From assembly GCA_934772445.1 (NCBI GenBank), contig CAKVMJ010000004.1:1-54294 (forward strand): a DNA stretch of 54,294 nt, written 5' to 3'. Below are positions 40,342 to 48,523 of the stretch, piece by piece. Every line of letters begins with the position of its first letter. Position 1 is the first letter of the stretch. The notes under the pieces are model-generated. The model worked only from the letters and a program-made list of their open reading frames with translations. It did no database searches and was not told the DNA's origin. The stretch is from an uncultured Clostridia bacterium (GTDB lineage: Bacteria; Bacillota; Clostridia; Christensenellales; UBA1242). A program made the position numbers and the translations under genes.

Positions 40342-42510
40342 TTATTCAGCTTTAACTTCATCAACACCTTTGATTGTTAAGGCAATTCTCTTCTTCTCAA
40401 CATCAACAGATAAAACCTTAACCATAACAATATCGCCAACTTTCAAAACTTCACTTGGGTGTTTGATATAATCTTTAGATATTTCACTTATATGAACAAG
40501 TCCATCTTGGTGAACAGATATATCCACAAACGCACCAAAATCTGTTACATTTCTAACCACACCATCTAAAACCATTCCAGGTTTTAAATCACTTAGAGAT
40601 AGAAGTTCACTTTTAAGTATTGGTTTTGGAAGTTCATCACGAATATCTCTTCCTGGTTTAGATAGTTCATTTGCAATATCTTCAAGTGTTGGCGCACCAA
40701 CATTAAGTTCGCTTGCCACTTTTTCAATTCCTTTGTCTTCCAAAAGTTTTGGTAATAACTTTAAGTTGCCGTTTTTAATATCTTCGTTTGTTAAATTAAA
40801 GTATTTCAAAAGTTTTTTAACCACTGGATAACTCTCTGGGTGAACGGCTGTGTTATCTAAAATATTATTTCCATCAACTATTCTAAGGAAACCAGCACAT
40901 TGCTCATAAGCTTTATCTCCAAGTTTATCCACTTTCTTTAATTCTTCTCTATTTACAAACTTTCCGTTTTTATTTCTATAATCCTCAATGTTTTTAGCCA
41001 CACCAGAGTTTAAACCAGCAACGAATGAAAGTAAACTAGGACTTGCGGTGTTTACATCAACGCCAACGCTATTAACGCAATCTTCAACCACGCCATCTAA
41101 AACTTCAGTAAGTCTTTTTTGAGGCATATCGTGTTGGTATTGTCCAACACCTATTGATTTAACATCTATTTTAATAAGTTCTGCCAAAGGGTCTTGTAAT
41201 CTTCTTGCGATGCTTACCGCACTTCTTAGGGCAACATCAAATTCAGGGAATTCTTTAGCACCAAGTTTTGAAGCACTATAAACGCTCGCACCAGCTTCGT
41301 TTACAACTGCATATTCAACTTTTCTTTTTAGTTTTTTAATAAGATTTGCAACGAATATTTCACTTTCTTTGCTAGCAGTACCATTACCAATTGATATTAT
41401 ATCCACTTTATCTTTGTCTATTAATTTTGCAAGAGTTATTTCTGCCTCTTCAATCTTATTTTGTGGGGGAGTTGGATAAATAACTGTGGTATCCAAAACC
41501 GTACTATTTTCATCAATAACAGCTATCTTGCAACCAGTTCTATATGCAGGGTCTAATCCTAATATTACTTTATGTTTTAGTGGTGGTTGCATTAATAACG
41601 GTTTTAGATTAACTTCAAACATTTTAATTGCTTGTTCGTTTGCATTATCTGTTAATTCATTTCGAACTTCTCTTTCAATGCTAGGGAAGATTAATCTATC
41701 ATAACTATCTAAGCAGATTTCTTTTAACAATTCTTCATAAGGGCTATTTTTCTTAATAAACTCATCATAAATTGCATTTAATGCTAATTCTTCATTTAAG
41801 GTTAATGAAACTTTTAAGCATTTTTCGTTTTCGCCTCTATTCATTGCCAAAACTCTATGGCTTGGCAACTTGTTAATTTCTGAAGAATAATTGGCATACA
41901 TTTCGTAAGTGGCAGTATTTTCGCCTTTTTCATCAATTTTCGAATTAATGAAACCTTTCTTTGTTAGTAATTCTCTTAAAATCTTTCTTAGTTTTGCGTT
42001 ATCTGAGATAACTTCAGCCACAATATCTTTTGCTCCAGCCATAGCTTCTTCAACGCTATTAACACCTTTCTCTGCATCAATAAAATCTTTTGCAAGAGTA
42101 AGTAAATCCACATTCTTATCTTGTTTTAAAATAGCATCTGCTAAAGGTTGTAATCCTTTTTGAATAGCCACACTTGCTCTTGTTTTTCTCTTAGGCTTGA
42201 ATGGTCTATAAATATCCTCAATTTCAGTTAGAGTGGAAGCTTTATCCAAAGATGCAGCAATCTCATCTGTCATATTGCCTTGTTCGGTAATAAGATTAGA
42301 AACTTCTTCTTTTCTTTTTTCTAGGCTTCTTAAGTATTTAAGCCTATCATCAAAACTTCTTAAAGTTTGGTCATCGCAAGAACCTGTAAGTTCTTTTCTA
42401 TATCTTGCAATAAACGGAATCGTGCAACCACTATCTATTAACGCAATGATATTGTTTGAATGATTTAATGTTAAATTAAATTCATACGCTAGAGTTTGTT
42501 CTATATTCAT
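40342..42510 (-). CDS. tex: Tex-family transcription accessory / RNA-binding protein
   Basis: The 722-residue protein has the full Tex layout: an N-terminal helical region with FIARYRKELTG, a YqgF-like RNase H fold (about 325-450, LGLDPAYRTGCK), a helix-hairpin-helix pair (about 490-560) and a C-terminal S1 RNA-binding domain (about 640-712, GMVLDGVVRNVTDFGAFVDI). Tex binds nucleic acids and influences transcription elongation and rRNA-related functions. The RBS is AAGGACC. Upstream on the same strand lie two terminator-like hairpins and a candidate small RNA. Confidence 0.95.
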   Translation of the reverse strand: MNIEQTLAYEFNLTLNHSNNIIALIDSGCTIPFIARYRKELTGSCDDQTLRSFDDRLKYLRSLEKRKEEVSNLITEQGNMTDEIAASLDKASTLTEIEDIYRPFKPKRKTRASVAIQKGLQPLADAILKQDKNVDLLTLAKDFIDAEKGVNSVEEAMAGAKDIVAEVISDNAKLRKILRELLTKKGFINSKIDEKGENTATYEMYANYSSEINKLPSHRVLAMNRGENEKCLKVSLTLNEELALNAIYDEFIKKNSPYEELLKEICLDSYDRLIFPSIEREVRNELTDNANEQAIKMFEVNLKPLLMQPPLKHKVILGLDPAYRTGCKIAVIDENSTVLDTTVIYPTPPQNKIEEAEITLAKLIDKDKVDIISIGNGTASKESEIFVANLIKKLKRKVEYAVVNEAGASVYSASKLGAKEFPEFDVALRSAVSIARRLQDPLAELIKIDVKSIGVGQYQHDMPQKRLTEVLDGVVEDCVNSVGVDVNTASPSLLSFVAGLNSGVAKNIEDYRNKNGKFVNREELKKVDKLGDKAYEQCAGFLRIVDGNNILDNTAVHPESYPVVKKLLKYFNLTNEDIKNGNLKLLPKLLEDKGIEKVASELNVGAPTLEDIANELSKPGRDIRDELPKPILKSELLSLSDLKPGMVLDGVVRNVTDFGAFVDISVHQDGLVHISEISKDYIKHPSEVLKVGDIVMVKVLSVDVEKKRIALTIKGVDEVKAE

Positions 42511-42565
42511 ATATTTGGTCCTTTTTTTAGTTTAGTCAATAAAATGGTAGCATATACAAATAAAA

Positions 42566-42604
42566 AAAGCAAACAAAATTATAATTAACTCTGTTTGCTT
42601 TGTA
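42566..42604 (-). terminator. Terminator-like hairpin upstream of tex (minus strand)
   Basis: On the minus strand AAAGCAAACA and TGTTTGCTTT pair around a 16-base loop, followed by a T-run, about 55 bases before the tex start. It could be an attenuator of tex or the second terminator of the small RNA. Confidence 0.6.
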
Positions 42605-42639
42605 TTATGTTTTAATTTTATATCTTAAAAATAATTTTA

Positions 42640-42714
42640 AAAAAATATAGAAGCTTTTAATTCGTAAGTTGGATAAGGAAACTACACGAACAGGTGGAAA
42701 CAAAGCTTCTATAT
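42640..42714 (-). ncRNA. Candidate small RNA upstream of tex
   Basis: A 12-base perfect inverted repeat (TATAGAAGCTTT / AAAGCTTCTATA; 42646-42657 and 42702-42713) closes a 44-base interior with a second stem (TTCGT / ACGAA). On the minus strand a run of seven T follows, as for an intrinsic terminator, and a well spaced promoter ends just before the 5' arm. The predicted transcript is therefore about 75 bases with both ends defined. The sequence does not match SRP RNA, 6S RNA, tmRNA or a tRNA as far as I can tell. Confidence 0.6.
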
Positions 42715-42719
42715 CTCGT

Positions 42720-42748
42720 ATAATACCACAAATTTAAGGAAAAGTAAA
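42720..42748 (-). promoter_or_regulatory. Promoter of the candidate small RNA (minus strand)
   Basis: On the minus strand TTTACT (42748-42743), a 17-base spacer and TATTAT (42725-42720) place the start at about 42713, exactly at the base of the long stem. Confidence 0.6.
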
Positions 42749-42932
42749 TAGAAAAAAGATAAATTTTTAAAAAAATTCAAAAATTTTTAATTTCGGCTTT
42801 ATATAGGGATTTTTAAATTGTAAAAATATTGTAATTTACAAATAAAAAATAAAAAAAATTTTAAAATAAAAGAAAAAAATCTTGTAAAACTTTTATATAT
42901 TTGTTAAACTTATAAAAAGGAAGCGAAAAATA
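42749..42932. other. AT-rich interval with putative promoter of the 99-aa gene
   Basis: Sequence with long A and T runs. TTGTAA (42882-42887), a 17-base spacer and TAAACT (42905-42910) may be the promoter for the gene at 42933. Confidence 0.4.
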
Positions 42933-43232
42933 ATGAAAAAAGATGATTTTGAAGAGTTCTTGGAAGATGAAAGAGAGGCGAAACTAACGCTTTTAAAGTG
43001 CTCGCCATCGGCTCTTATTAAAGCTTTGGGAGAGAAATATAAGAGTATTGATGATATTCCTCTAAAAGAGCTTTTAGCAAGTGCGAAACTAGATTATGTT
43101 CCGAGAAAAGTATTTGAAATGGTGGAACTAAAAGATTTAGTGGGCGCTTTGGTTATAAAACTTAGCGAAATGGGATTGATTGATAGTCCTAAATCTGAAA
43201 AAAATGAAAGTAAAGACCCTATAACTATGTAA
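42933..43232 (+). CDS. Small hypothetical protein (99 aa)
   Basis: An acidic, helical, soluble protein of 99 residues with AAGGAAGCG as RBS. No family is recognised. It lies 60 bases upstream of serS without a terminator in between, so it may be cotranscribed with the synthetase. The helical segment IDDIPLKELLASAKLDYVP could be a small interaction module. Confidence 0.65.
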   Translation: MKKDDFEEFLEDEREAKLTLLKCSPSALIKALGEKYKSIDDIPLKELLASAKLDYVPRKVFEMVELKDLVGALVIKLSEMGLIDSPKSEKNESKDPITM

Positions 43233-43292
43233 AAAACTTGCAAAAATTTGTAATTATAGGTAAAATATAAAACATTAACGGAGTATGAAAAA

Positions 43293-44570
43293 ATGATAGA
43301 TATTAATATTATTAGAACAAATCCAGAATTTGTAAAAGAAAATATAAAGAAGAAATTTCAAAATGAAAAAGTTGAACTTGTTGATAAAGTTTTGGTTTTA
43401 GATGAAAAAGTTAGAGCATTAAAACAAGAAGGCGATTCTTTAAGAGCAAAGAGAAATACTCTTTCTAGTCAAATTGGTGCTTTAATGAAAGAAAAAAAGA
43501 TTGAAGAAGCAAACGCTATCAAGATGGAAGTTGTTAAGAATAATGAAAGAGTGGCTGAAATAGAGAAAGAAGAGGGCGTTATTTCTGCTGAAATCAAAGA
43601 TATTATGATGAAAATTCCGCAAATTATAGATAAGTCTGTTCCAATCGGAAAAGATGATAGCGAAAATGTGGAAATTGAGAAGTTTGGCGAACCTAAAGTG
43701 CCTGATTATGAAATTCCATACCACGCTGATATTCTAGAAAAATTTGCTGGATTAGATAAAGCAAGTGCTGGTAGAACAAGCGGAAATGGTTTCTATTATT
43801 TAATGGGTGCTCCAGCAAGGCTTGTTTCTGCAATGATTTGCTATGCTAGAGATTATATGGTTGAGAAAGGTTTTATTTATTGTATTCCTCCATTTATGAT
43901 AAGAAGTGATGTTGTTAAAGGCGTTATGAGTTTTGCCGAAATGGAAAATATGATGTATAAAATCGAGGGCGAAGATTTATATTTAATTGGTACTAGCGAA
44001 CATTCAATGATTGGTAAGTTTAAAGACCAAACAATTAAAGAAAGTGAATTACCTATCACAATGACAAGTTATTCACCTTGCTTTAGAAAAGAAGTTGGTG
44101 CTCACGGAATTGAAGAAAGAGGAATTTATAGAGTTCACCAATTTGAAAAGCAAGAAATGATTGTTATTTGCAAACCAGAAGAGAGTATGGATTGGTATAA
44201 CAAGATGTGGAGCTATACAGTTGATATTTTCCGCCACTTAAATGTACCTGTTAGAACATTGGAATGTTGTAGCGGAGATTTAGCAGATTTGAAAGTTAAG
44301 AGTTGTGATGTTGAGGCTTGGAGTCCAAGACAAAAGAAGTATTTTGAAGTTGGTTCTTGCTCAACATTGGGCGATGCGCAAGCAAGAAGGCTTGGAATTA
44401 AGATTAAAGGCGAGAAAGGTAACTATTATGCTCACACATTGAATAACACCGTGTTAGCTAGCACAAGAGCATTAATTGCTGTTTTGGAAAACAACTTGCA
44501 AGCAGATGGTTCTGTAATTGTCCCAGAAGTTTTAAGAAAATATATGGGCGGAATGGAAGTTATTAAATAA
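43293..44570 (+). CDS. serS: Serine--tRNA ligase
   Basis: This 425-residue class II synthetase charges tRNA-Ser. It has the long antiparallel coiled-coil arm (about 30-105) that reads the tRNA long variable arm, motif 2 (CFRKEVGAHG), the conserved TSEHSM and a motif 3 region NNTVLASTRALIAVLEN. Length and order are canonical. ACGGAG precedes the ATG. Confidence 0.96.
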   Translation: MIDINIIRTNPEFVKENIKKKFQNEKVELVDKVLVLDEKVRALKQEGDSLRAKRNTLSSQIGALMKEKKIEEANAIKMEVVKNNERVAEIEKEEGVISAEIKDIMMKIPQIIDKSVPIGKDDSENVEIEKFGEPKVPDYEIPYHADILEKFAGLDKASAGRTSGNGFYYLMGAPARLVSAMICYARDYMVEKGFIYCIPPFMIRSDVVKGVMSFAEMENMMYKIEGEDLYLIGTSEHSMIGKFKDQTIKESELPITMTSYSPCFRKEVGAHGIEERGIYRVHQFEKQEMIVICKPEESMDWYNKMWSYTVDIFRHLNVPVRTLECCSGDLADLKVKSCDVEAWSPRQKKYFEVGSCSTLGDAQARRLGIKIKGEKGNYYAHTLNNTVLASTRALIAVLENNLQADGSVIVPEVLRKYMGGMEVIK

Positions 44571-44590
44571 AAATTTTCTATAAAAAGATT

Positions 44591-44629
44591 TAAGAACTTA
44601 AATTGAATATTTAAGTTCTTATTTTTTTG
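44591..44629 (+). terminator. Terminator after serS
   Basis: TAAGAACTTAAA and TTTAAGTTCTTA form a stem around a short loop, with a run of seven T. Confidence 0.8.
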
Positions 44630-44748
44630 AGTATAATTATTAGTAAAAAACTATTTAGTGTTTTTATTGGATAGACATTAATTTTCGAAGAGAATTAATA
44701 ATAAAAACTTAATAAAATATAATAAATAATATAATTAACTAAATTTAC

Positions 44749-44777
44749 TTGTAAATAAATTTATATTAAGTTATACT
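44749..44777 (+). promoter_or_regulatory. Promoter of the flippase-SDR operon
   Basis: TTGTAA (44749-44754), a 17-base spacer and TATACT (44772-44777). Confidence 0.65.
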
Positions 44778-44816
44778 ATCTAGGTAGGTTTATGTTTAAA
44801 TTTTAAAAGGACAAAA

Positions 44817-46091
44817 ATGGAGAAGAAAACCGCAACTTCAAAGATAAAAAAGAAAAGGTTTGACTTAAAAAAAGGCTTTCATATAAAGTCTAAATTTTTT
44901 GCTAAAGACCCTGAAATAGTTGTTGATTATGTGAAAGATGGTGAAATCAACCCTGAAGAAGCAAGGCTTGAAGCAGTTGTAAAAGAAGTTGAAAATAAGC
45001 CAAAATCTAAGAAACAAAGGTTTAGTTGGTTATTTTTAATTATAAATATTTTAATAGTTGGTGGAATTTTTACCTATCAATTAGTAACTGGTGGTGTTAG
45101 GCCAATCAGCGAATTTTTCAATAATATTGTTTATTATAGATTCCTAACAATGGCATTTGTTATGTTTGTGGCAGTTACATTATTAGAAACTATGAAAAAT
45201 TATTTTCTAATGTATAAATGCTCAAAGAAAAGGCAGTTTTGGTTAGCATATAGAAGCTCTTCGCTTGGAAAATATTGGGATAATATCACTCCGCTAAGTT
45301 CGGGTGGTGAGCCATATCAAATGTATTATTTAGCAAAGAATGGATATAGCGCTGGTGATGCTGCTGGTATTCCTTTAGCAAAAAGTGTTTTTTGGCAAAT
45401 CGGCACTGTTATAATGGGTATAATAACTCTTTTCACAGTTCAAACATCGGATTTAGGTGGTACATTTATAAAGGTGGCGGCTTGGATTGGTATTGCTGGT
45501 AACACATTAGTTGTTTTATTCGTTTTAATAGTTTCAATTAATAAAAAGATTGGCGGAAAAATTATAATCGGCGGATTAAGGCTGGGTTACAAGTTACATA
45601 TTGTTAAAAATTATAGAAAGTCGTTAAGAAAAACTTTAAATTTCGTTGGTAGATATCAAAAATGTATTCGTGAATTTGCTAGTTCATTTTGGACAGTTGC
45701 ATCTCAATTAGTTTTGGCAATTTTAACAAGTCTTGCACATTTCACAATTGCATATTTTATTTATCTTGCATTCAATTATAATTCATATCTTGCTGGAGAA
45801 ATTACATTAATTCCTTGGAGCAGGATTGTATCGTTGGCAATGATTTGCGATTTGGCAGTTAGTTTCATTCCATCTCCGGGTGGTTCAGGTGCTGCAGAAA
45901 TTTCATTCCTTGCAATATTTACAAGTTTAGTTCCAGAGCAAACTGCTTTCTGGGCGTTGCTATTCTGGAGATTATTTTCATTCTATTCATTTATTATTCA
46001 AGGATTTGTTATAACATTTGTTGATTTCGTTCGCGATAAAAAATCTCATAAAAATTTAGAAACGAATAAATCAATGGTGAATAGAAATTAA
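44817..46091 (+). CDS. Flippase-like integral membrane protein (lysylphosphatidylglycerol synthase TM-region family)
   Basis: The 424-residue protein has a charged cytoplasmic N-terminus (1-70) and about eight membrane helices from residue 72 onward. Conserved family segments include SSSLGKYWDNITPLSSGGEP and FIPSPGGSGAAE, both typical of the UPF0104/MprF-like flippase domain. It lacks an MprF lysyl-transferase domain, so it probably moves a lipid rather than modifying it. The following SDR gene begins 15 bases after its stop, so the two are cotranscribed and may serve the same lipid pathway. Confidence 0.85.
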   Translation: MEKKTATSKIKKKRFDLKKGFHIKSKFFAKDPEIVVDYVKDGEINPEEARLEAVVKEVENKPKSKKQRFSWLFLIINILIVGGIFTYQLVTGGVRPISEFFNNIVYYRFLTMAFVMFVAVTLLETMKNYFLMYKCSKKRQFWLAYRSSSLGKYWDNITPLSSGGEPYQMYYLAKNGYSAGDAAGIPLAKSVFWQIGTVIMGIITLFTVQTSDLGGTFIKVAAWIGIAGNTLVVLFVLIVSINKKIGGKIIIGGLRLGYKLHIVKNYRKSLRKTLNFVGRYQKCIREFASSFWTVASQLVLAILTSLAHFTIAYFIYLAFNYNSYLAGEITLIPWSRIVSLAMICDLAVSFIPSPGGSGAAEISFLAIFTSLVPEQTAFWALLFWRLFSFYSFIIQGFVITFVDFVRDKKSHKNLETNKSMVNRN

Positions 46092-46106
46092 AGGAGTTTT
46101 AAAACA

Positions 46107-46961
46107 TTGGATAAAAAAGTTGTTTTAGTAACTGGTTGTTCAAGCGGTATTGGCTTAGAACTTGTGAAACTTTTCATTAAGAAAGGGTATATCACTTACG
46201 GCGTGGCTAGAAGAGAAGTGAATGTTATCAATCTTAATTATATTCCTTGTGATGTTACAGATTTTGAAGAATGTAAATTGGTTATAGAAAAGATTATTGA
46301 AGAACAAGGGAAAATAGATATTTTAATAAATAATGCTGGTATGGGTATTAGTGGGCCTATTGAATATGCTAATAGAACTGAGGCAAGAAAGATTTTTGAT
46401 GTTAATTTCTTTGGCGCTTGGAATATGATTAGAGGCATTTTGCCTTATATGAGAGAAAAAGGGAAAGGAAATATTGTTAATGTAAGTTCTGTTGCAAGTT
46501 TTGTGGATATTCCTTTTCAAGCATTCTATTCAGCAAGTAAATCGGCATTAGATAGCTTATCTTCTTCTCTTAGAAGCGAAGTTAAAGCTTTTGGTATTAA
46601 TGTTGTAACAGTTCACCCAGGAGATACAAAAACTGGTTTTACTGGTGCTAGGGAAAAGAACGAATTGAAAGATTCAGACCCTTATGCTCAAACTTGCAAT
46701 TCAAGTATTGCTCAAATGGAAAAAGATGAGCAAAATGGAATGGAGAGTAAAGATGTTGCGAAAGTTATTTTCAAAACAGCAATAAAAGATAAACCAAGAT
46801 TAAAAACAATCGTTGGATTTAAGTATAAAGTTTTTTCAGCATTGCTTTATTTAATGCCTTTAAGATTAAGAGAATGGGCAGTTAGAAAAATGTATTTTAA
46901 AGATGCAAAAGAAGCAGATGTTGAGATAATTGAACCAGATACTAATAAAGGAAAAGAATAA
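46107..46961 (+). CDS. Short-chain dehydrogenase/reductase
   Basis: The start codon is TTG at 46107 with AAAGGAG nine bases upstream. The 284-residue SDR has the cofactor motif TGCSSGIGLEL (about 8-18), NNAGMG, a catalytic Ser in NVSSVASF and YSASK (Tyr-x3-Lys). The C-terminal 60 residues are an extension seen in membrane-associated SDRs acting on lipids or ketoacyl substrates. It is coupled to the flippase-like gene. Confidence 0.88.
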   Translation: MDKKVVLVTGCSSGIGLELVKLFIKKGYITYGVARREVNVINLNYIPCDVTDFEECKLVIEKIIEEQGKIDILINNAGMGISGPIEYANRTEARKIFDVNFFGAWNMIRGILPYMREKGKGNIVNVSSVASFVDIPFQAFYSASKSALDSLSSSLRSEVKAFGINVVTVHPGDTKTGFTGAREKNELKDSDPYAQTCNSSIAQMEKDEQNGMESKDVAKVIFKTAIKDKPRLKTIVGFKYKVFSALLYLMPLRLREWAVRKMYFKDAKEADVEIIEPDTNKGKE

Positions 46962-46965
46962 AAAT

Positions 46966-47019
46966 AAAAACATATTAGATAAATTGATTAAAAAAGCAAG
47001 ATTCTGATATGTTTTTTAA
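46966..47019 (+). terminator. Terminator of the flippase-SDR operon
   Basis: AAAAACATAT pairs with ATATGTTTTT across a 30-base loop, followed by T-rich sequence. The long loop makes this less certain. Confidence 0.55.
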
Positions 47020-47026
47020 TTAGGTC

Positions 47027-47055
47027 TTGAAAAAAATTTTTAATTCATATATAAT
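47027..47055 (+). promoter_or_regulatory. Promoter of the 162-aa gene
   Basis: TTGAAA (47027-47032), a 17-base spacer and TATAAT (47050-47055) lie inside the longest reading of the following ORF. This fixes the coding start downstream at 47084. Confidence 0.75.
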
Positions 47056-47083
47056 ATTTTCATTAATGATAAGGGGTGATACT

Positions 47084-47572
47084 ATGAAATCAGAAAGAGA
47101 AAAGTATTTAGTAGAAGATTTGGAAATTTGTTTTAGACAAAATCCTGTTAAAAATGAATCGGAGGAGCAAGACAAAGATTATTTTTTGATTGGCTATTCA
47201 AACACTAATGGAGATAAATTTAAGGACATTGTAACTGGAAGGGTTGTTGAGGAGCCAGCATCGGCCTCTCTTAGATCATTATCAAGAGATTTTAGAAATA
47301 ATGGCTATGATGGAATTAATATGGCTGTAGGATATATGACGCTTTATGGGAGATTTAAACCTTCCATTCATCAAAAGATTTTGGGTAGTATAATTGGCCA
47401 TAAATTAGGTAAGCCTATTATTGATATAAAAGATATAGAATTCATAAAAGATAGAATCAATTGGGAAATTGAAGGAAATATGGAAGCACTTGAATCAATT
47501 GAAGCAGAACGACTTTCAAAAATGGAACAATTAGATGCATATTCAGTTAAGGATTCAGAAAGAGAGTTTTAA
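47084..47572 (+). CDS. Hypothetical protein (162 aa)
   Basis: ATG 47084 follows AAGGGGTGAT; the ORF could be extended to 47027, but that would start in the promoter. The soluble protein has mixed secondary structure and an acidic, Glu-rich C-terminal helix. No known domain is recognised. It is a single gene with its own promoter and terminator. Confidence 0.65.
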   Translation: MKSEREKYLVEDLEICFRQNPVKNESEEQDKDYFLIGYSNTNGDKFKDIVTGRVVEEPASASLRSLSRDFRNNGYDGINMAVGYMTLYGRFKPSIHQKILGSIIGHKLGKPIIDIKDIEFIKDRINWEIEGNMEALESIEAERLSKMEQLDAYSVKDSEREF

Positions 47573-47577
47573 TAAAG

Positions 47578-47604
47578 AGATGGGTTTTAGCCCATTTTTT
47601 TATA
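47578..47604 (+). terminator. Terminator after the 162-aa gene
   Basis: GATGGG and CCCAT pair with a short loop, followed by seven T. Confidence 0.8.
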
Positions 47605-47611
47605 TTTATAA

Positions 47612-47663
47612 TTTAACAAAAAAAGAAAATGCGAACTCTGATAAGGGTAAGATCGCATTTTCC
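47612..47663 (-). terminator. Terminator of the recD2-comF operon (minus strand)
   Basis: GAAAATGCGA and TCGCATTTTC are perfect inverted arms 18 bases apart. On the minus strand a T-run follows, about 130 bases after the comF stop. Confidence 0.75.
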
Positions 47664-47794
47664 TTTAAAAACTCAGTTTTTCCAAGTTTCATACATAAAT
47701 TATATCGCAAAATTTTATTTATAGCAAATAATAATAAACATATTTTTTAAAAAAATTATAATTTTTATATTACTTTAAATTTAAAAAATGGTTA

Positions 47795-48523
47795 TTAAAT
47801 CTTATTCATCGAAGCATTGCATAATGTTAGACAATAAACTTTATTTGCTCCTGCTTTAATTAGAGTGAGAGTGGCTTCATTTAGGGTTGAACCAGTGGTA
47901 TAAATATCATCAACAAGTAATATATTTTTATTTTTAATTTTCTTTTTATCTAAGCAATCAAAACAATTTTCTAAATTCTTTTTCCTTTCTTCTTTAGATA
48001 ATGTGGCTTGTTGGGGATTATTTTTAATTCTTATAAGATTATCTTTCAAAACTGGTAATCCAATTTCCTCAAATGATTCACATAATAGTTCGGCTTGGTT
48101 ATATCCTCTTTCTTTTAATCTTTTAGGATTTAATGGGATTGGGATTATATAATCAATTTTATCTTCAATTTCCATAAACTTATCTAGCATTAATTTAGAT
48201 AACGGCTTTGCTAAATATTTTTTGCCGTTATATTTTAATCCTTGAATTAAGATTGGCAAAGGGGAATCATAGGCAAACACACTTTTATTATACTCAAAAG
48301 CTTTTCTATCTTCTTTGCATTTCATGCAAACAGTTACAGGGGTAGGCAAAGGGCAACCGCAAACCAAACAACAGTGGTTTTCAATAAAGGGTAGTTTTTC
48401 AAGACAATCATCGCAAATTGAATATCTTTTGTTTTCGTTTAACTCACACGAACAAATAATACATTTATCGTATTCTGGGAATAAAAATTCTCGTAATTTA
48501 TTCAATGTCATTTTTAATTCCAC
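47795..48523 (-). CDS. comF: ComF-type phosphoribosyltransferase-like competence protein
   Basis: This 242-residue ComF protein has N-terminal zinc-binding Cys pairs (CIICSC, ICDDC, CCLVCGC, CMKC; residues about 18-72). The phosphoribosyltransferase fold carries the PRPP motif LLVDDIYTTGSTLNE (about 201-215). ComF supports DNA transformation in several Firmicutes. Its start overlaps the end of recD2 by 26 bases on the minus strand, so the two form an operon linked to DNA handling. Confidence 0.92.
   Translation of the reverse strand: MELKMTLNKLREFLFPEYDKCIICSCELNENKRYSICDDCLEKLPFIENHCCLVCGCPLPTPVTVCMKCKEDRKAFEYNKSVFAYDSPLPILIQGLKYNGKKYLAKPLSKLMLDKFMEIEDKIDYIIPIPLNPKRLKERGYNQAELLCESFEEIGLPVLKDNLIRIKNNPQQATLSKEERKKNLENCFDCLDKKKIKNKNILLVDDIYTTGSTLNEATLTLIKAGANKVYCLTLCNASMNKI

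Noticed and set aside
42640..42714. Identification of the small RNA as SRP RNA or 6S RNA
   Set aside because: The SRP tetraloop region (GGUCAGG... GGAAGCAGCC type) is absent, and the length and fold do not fit 6S RNA.
47535..47750. 71-codon ORF after the 162-residue gene
   Set aside because: It overlaps the preceding coding end and two terminator hairpins, and has no RBS.
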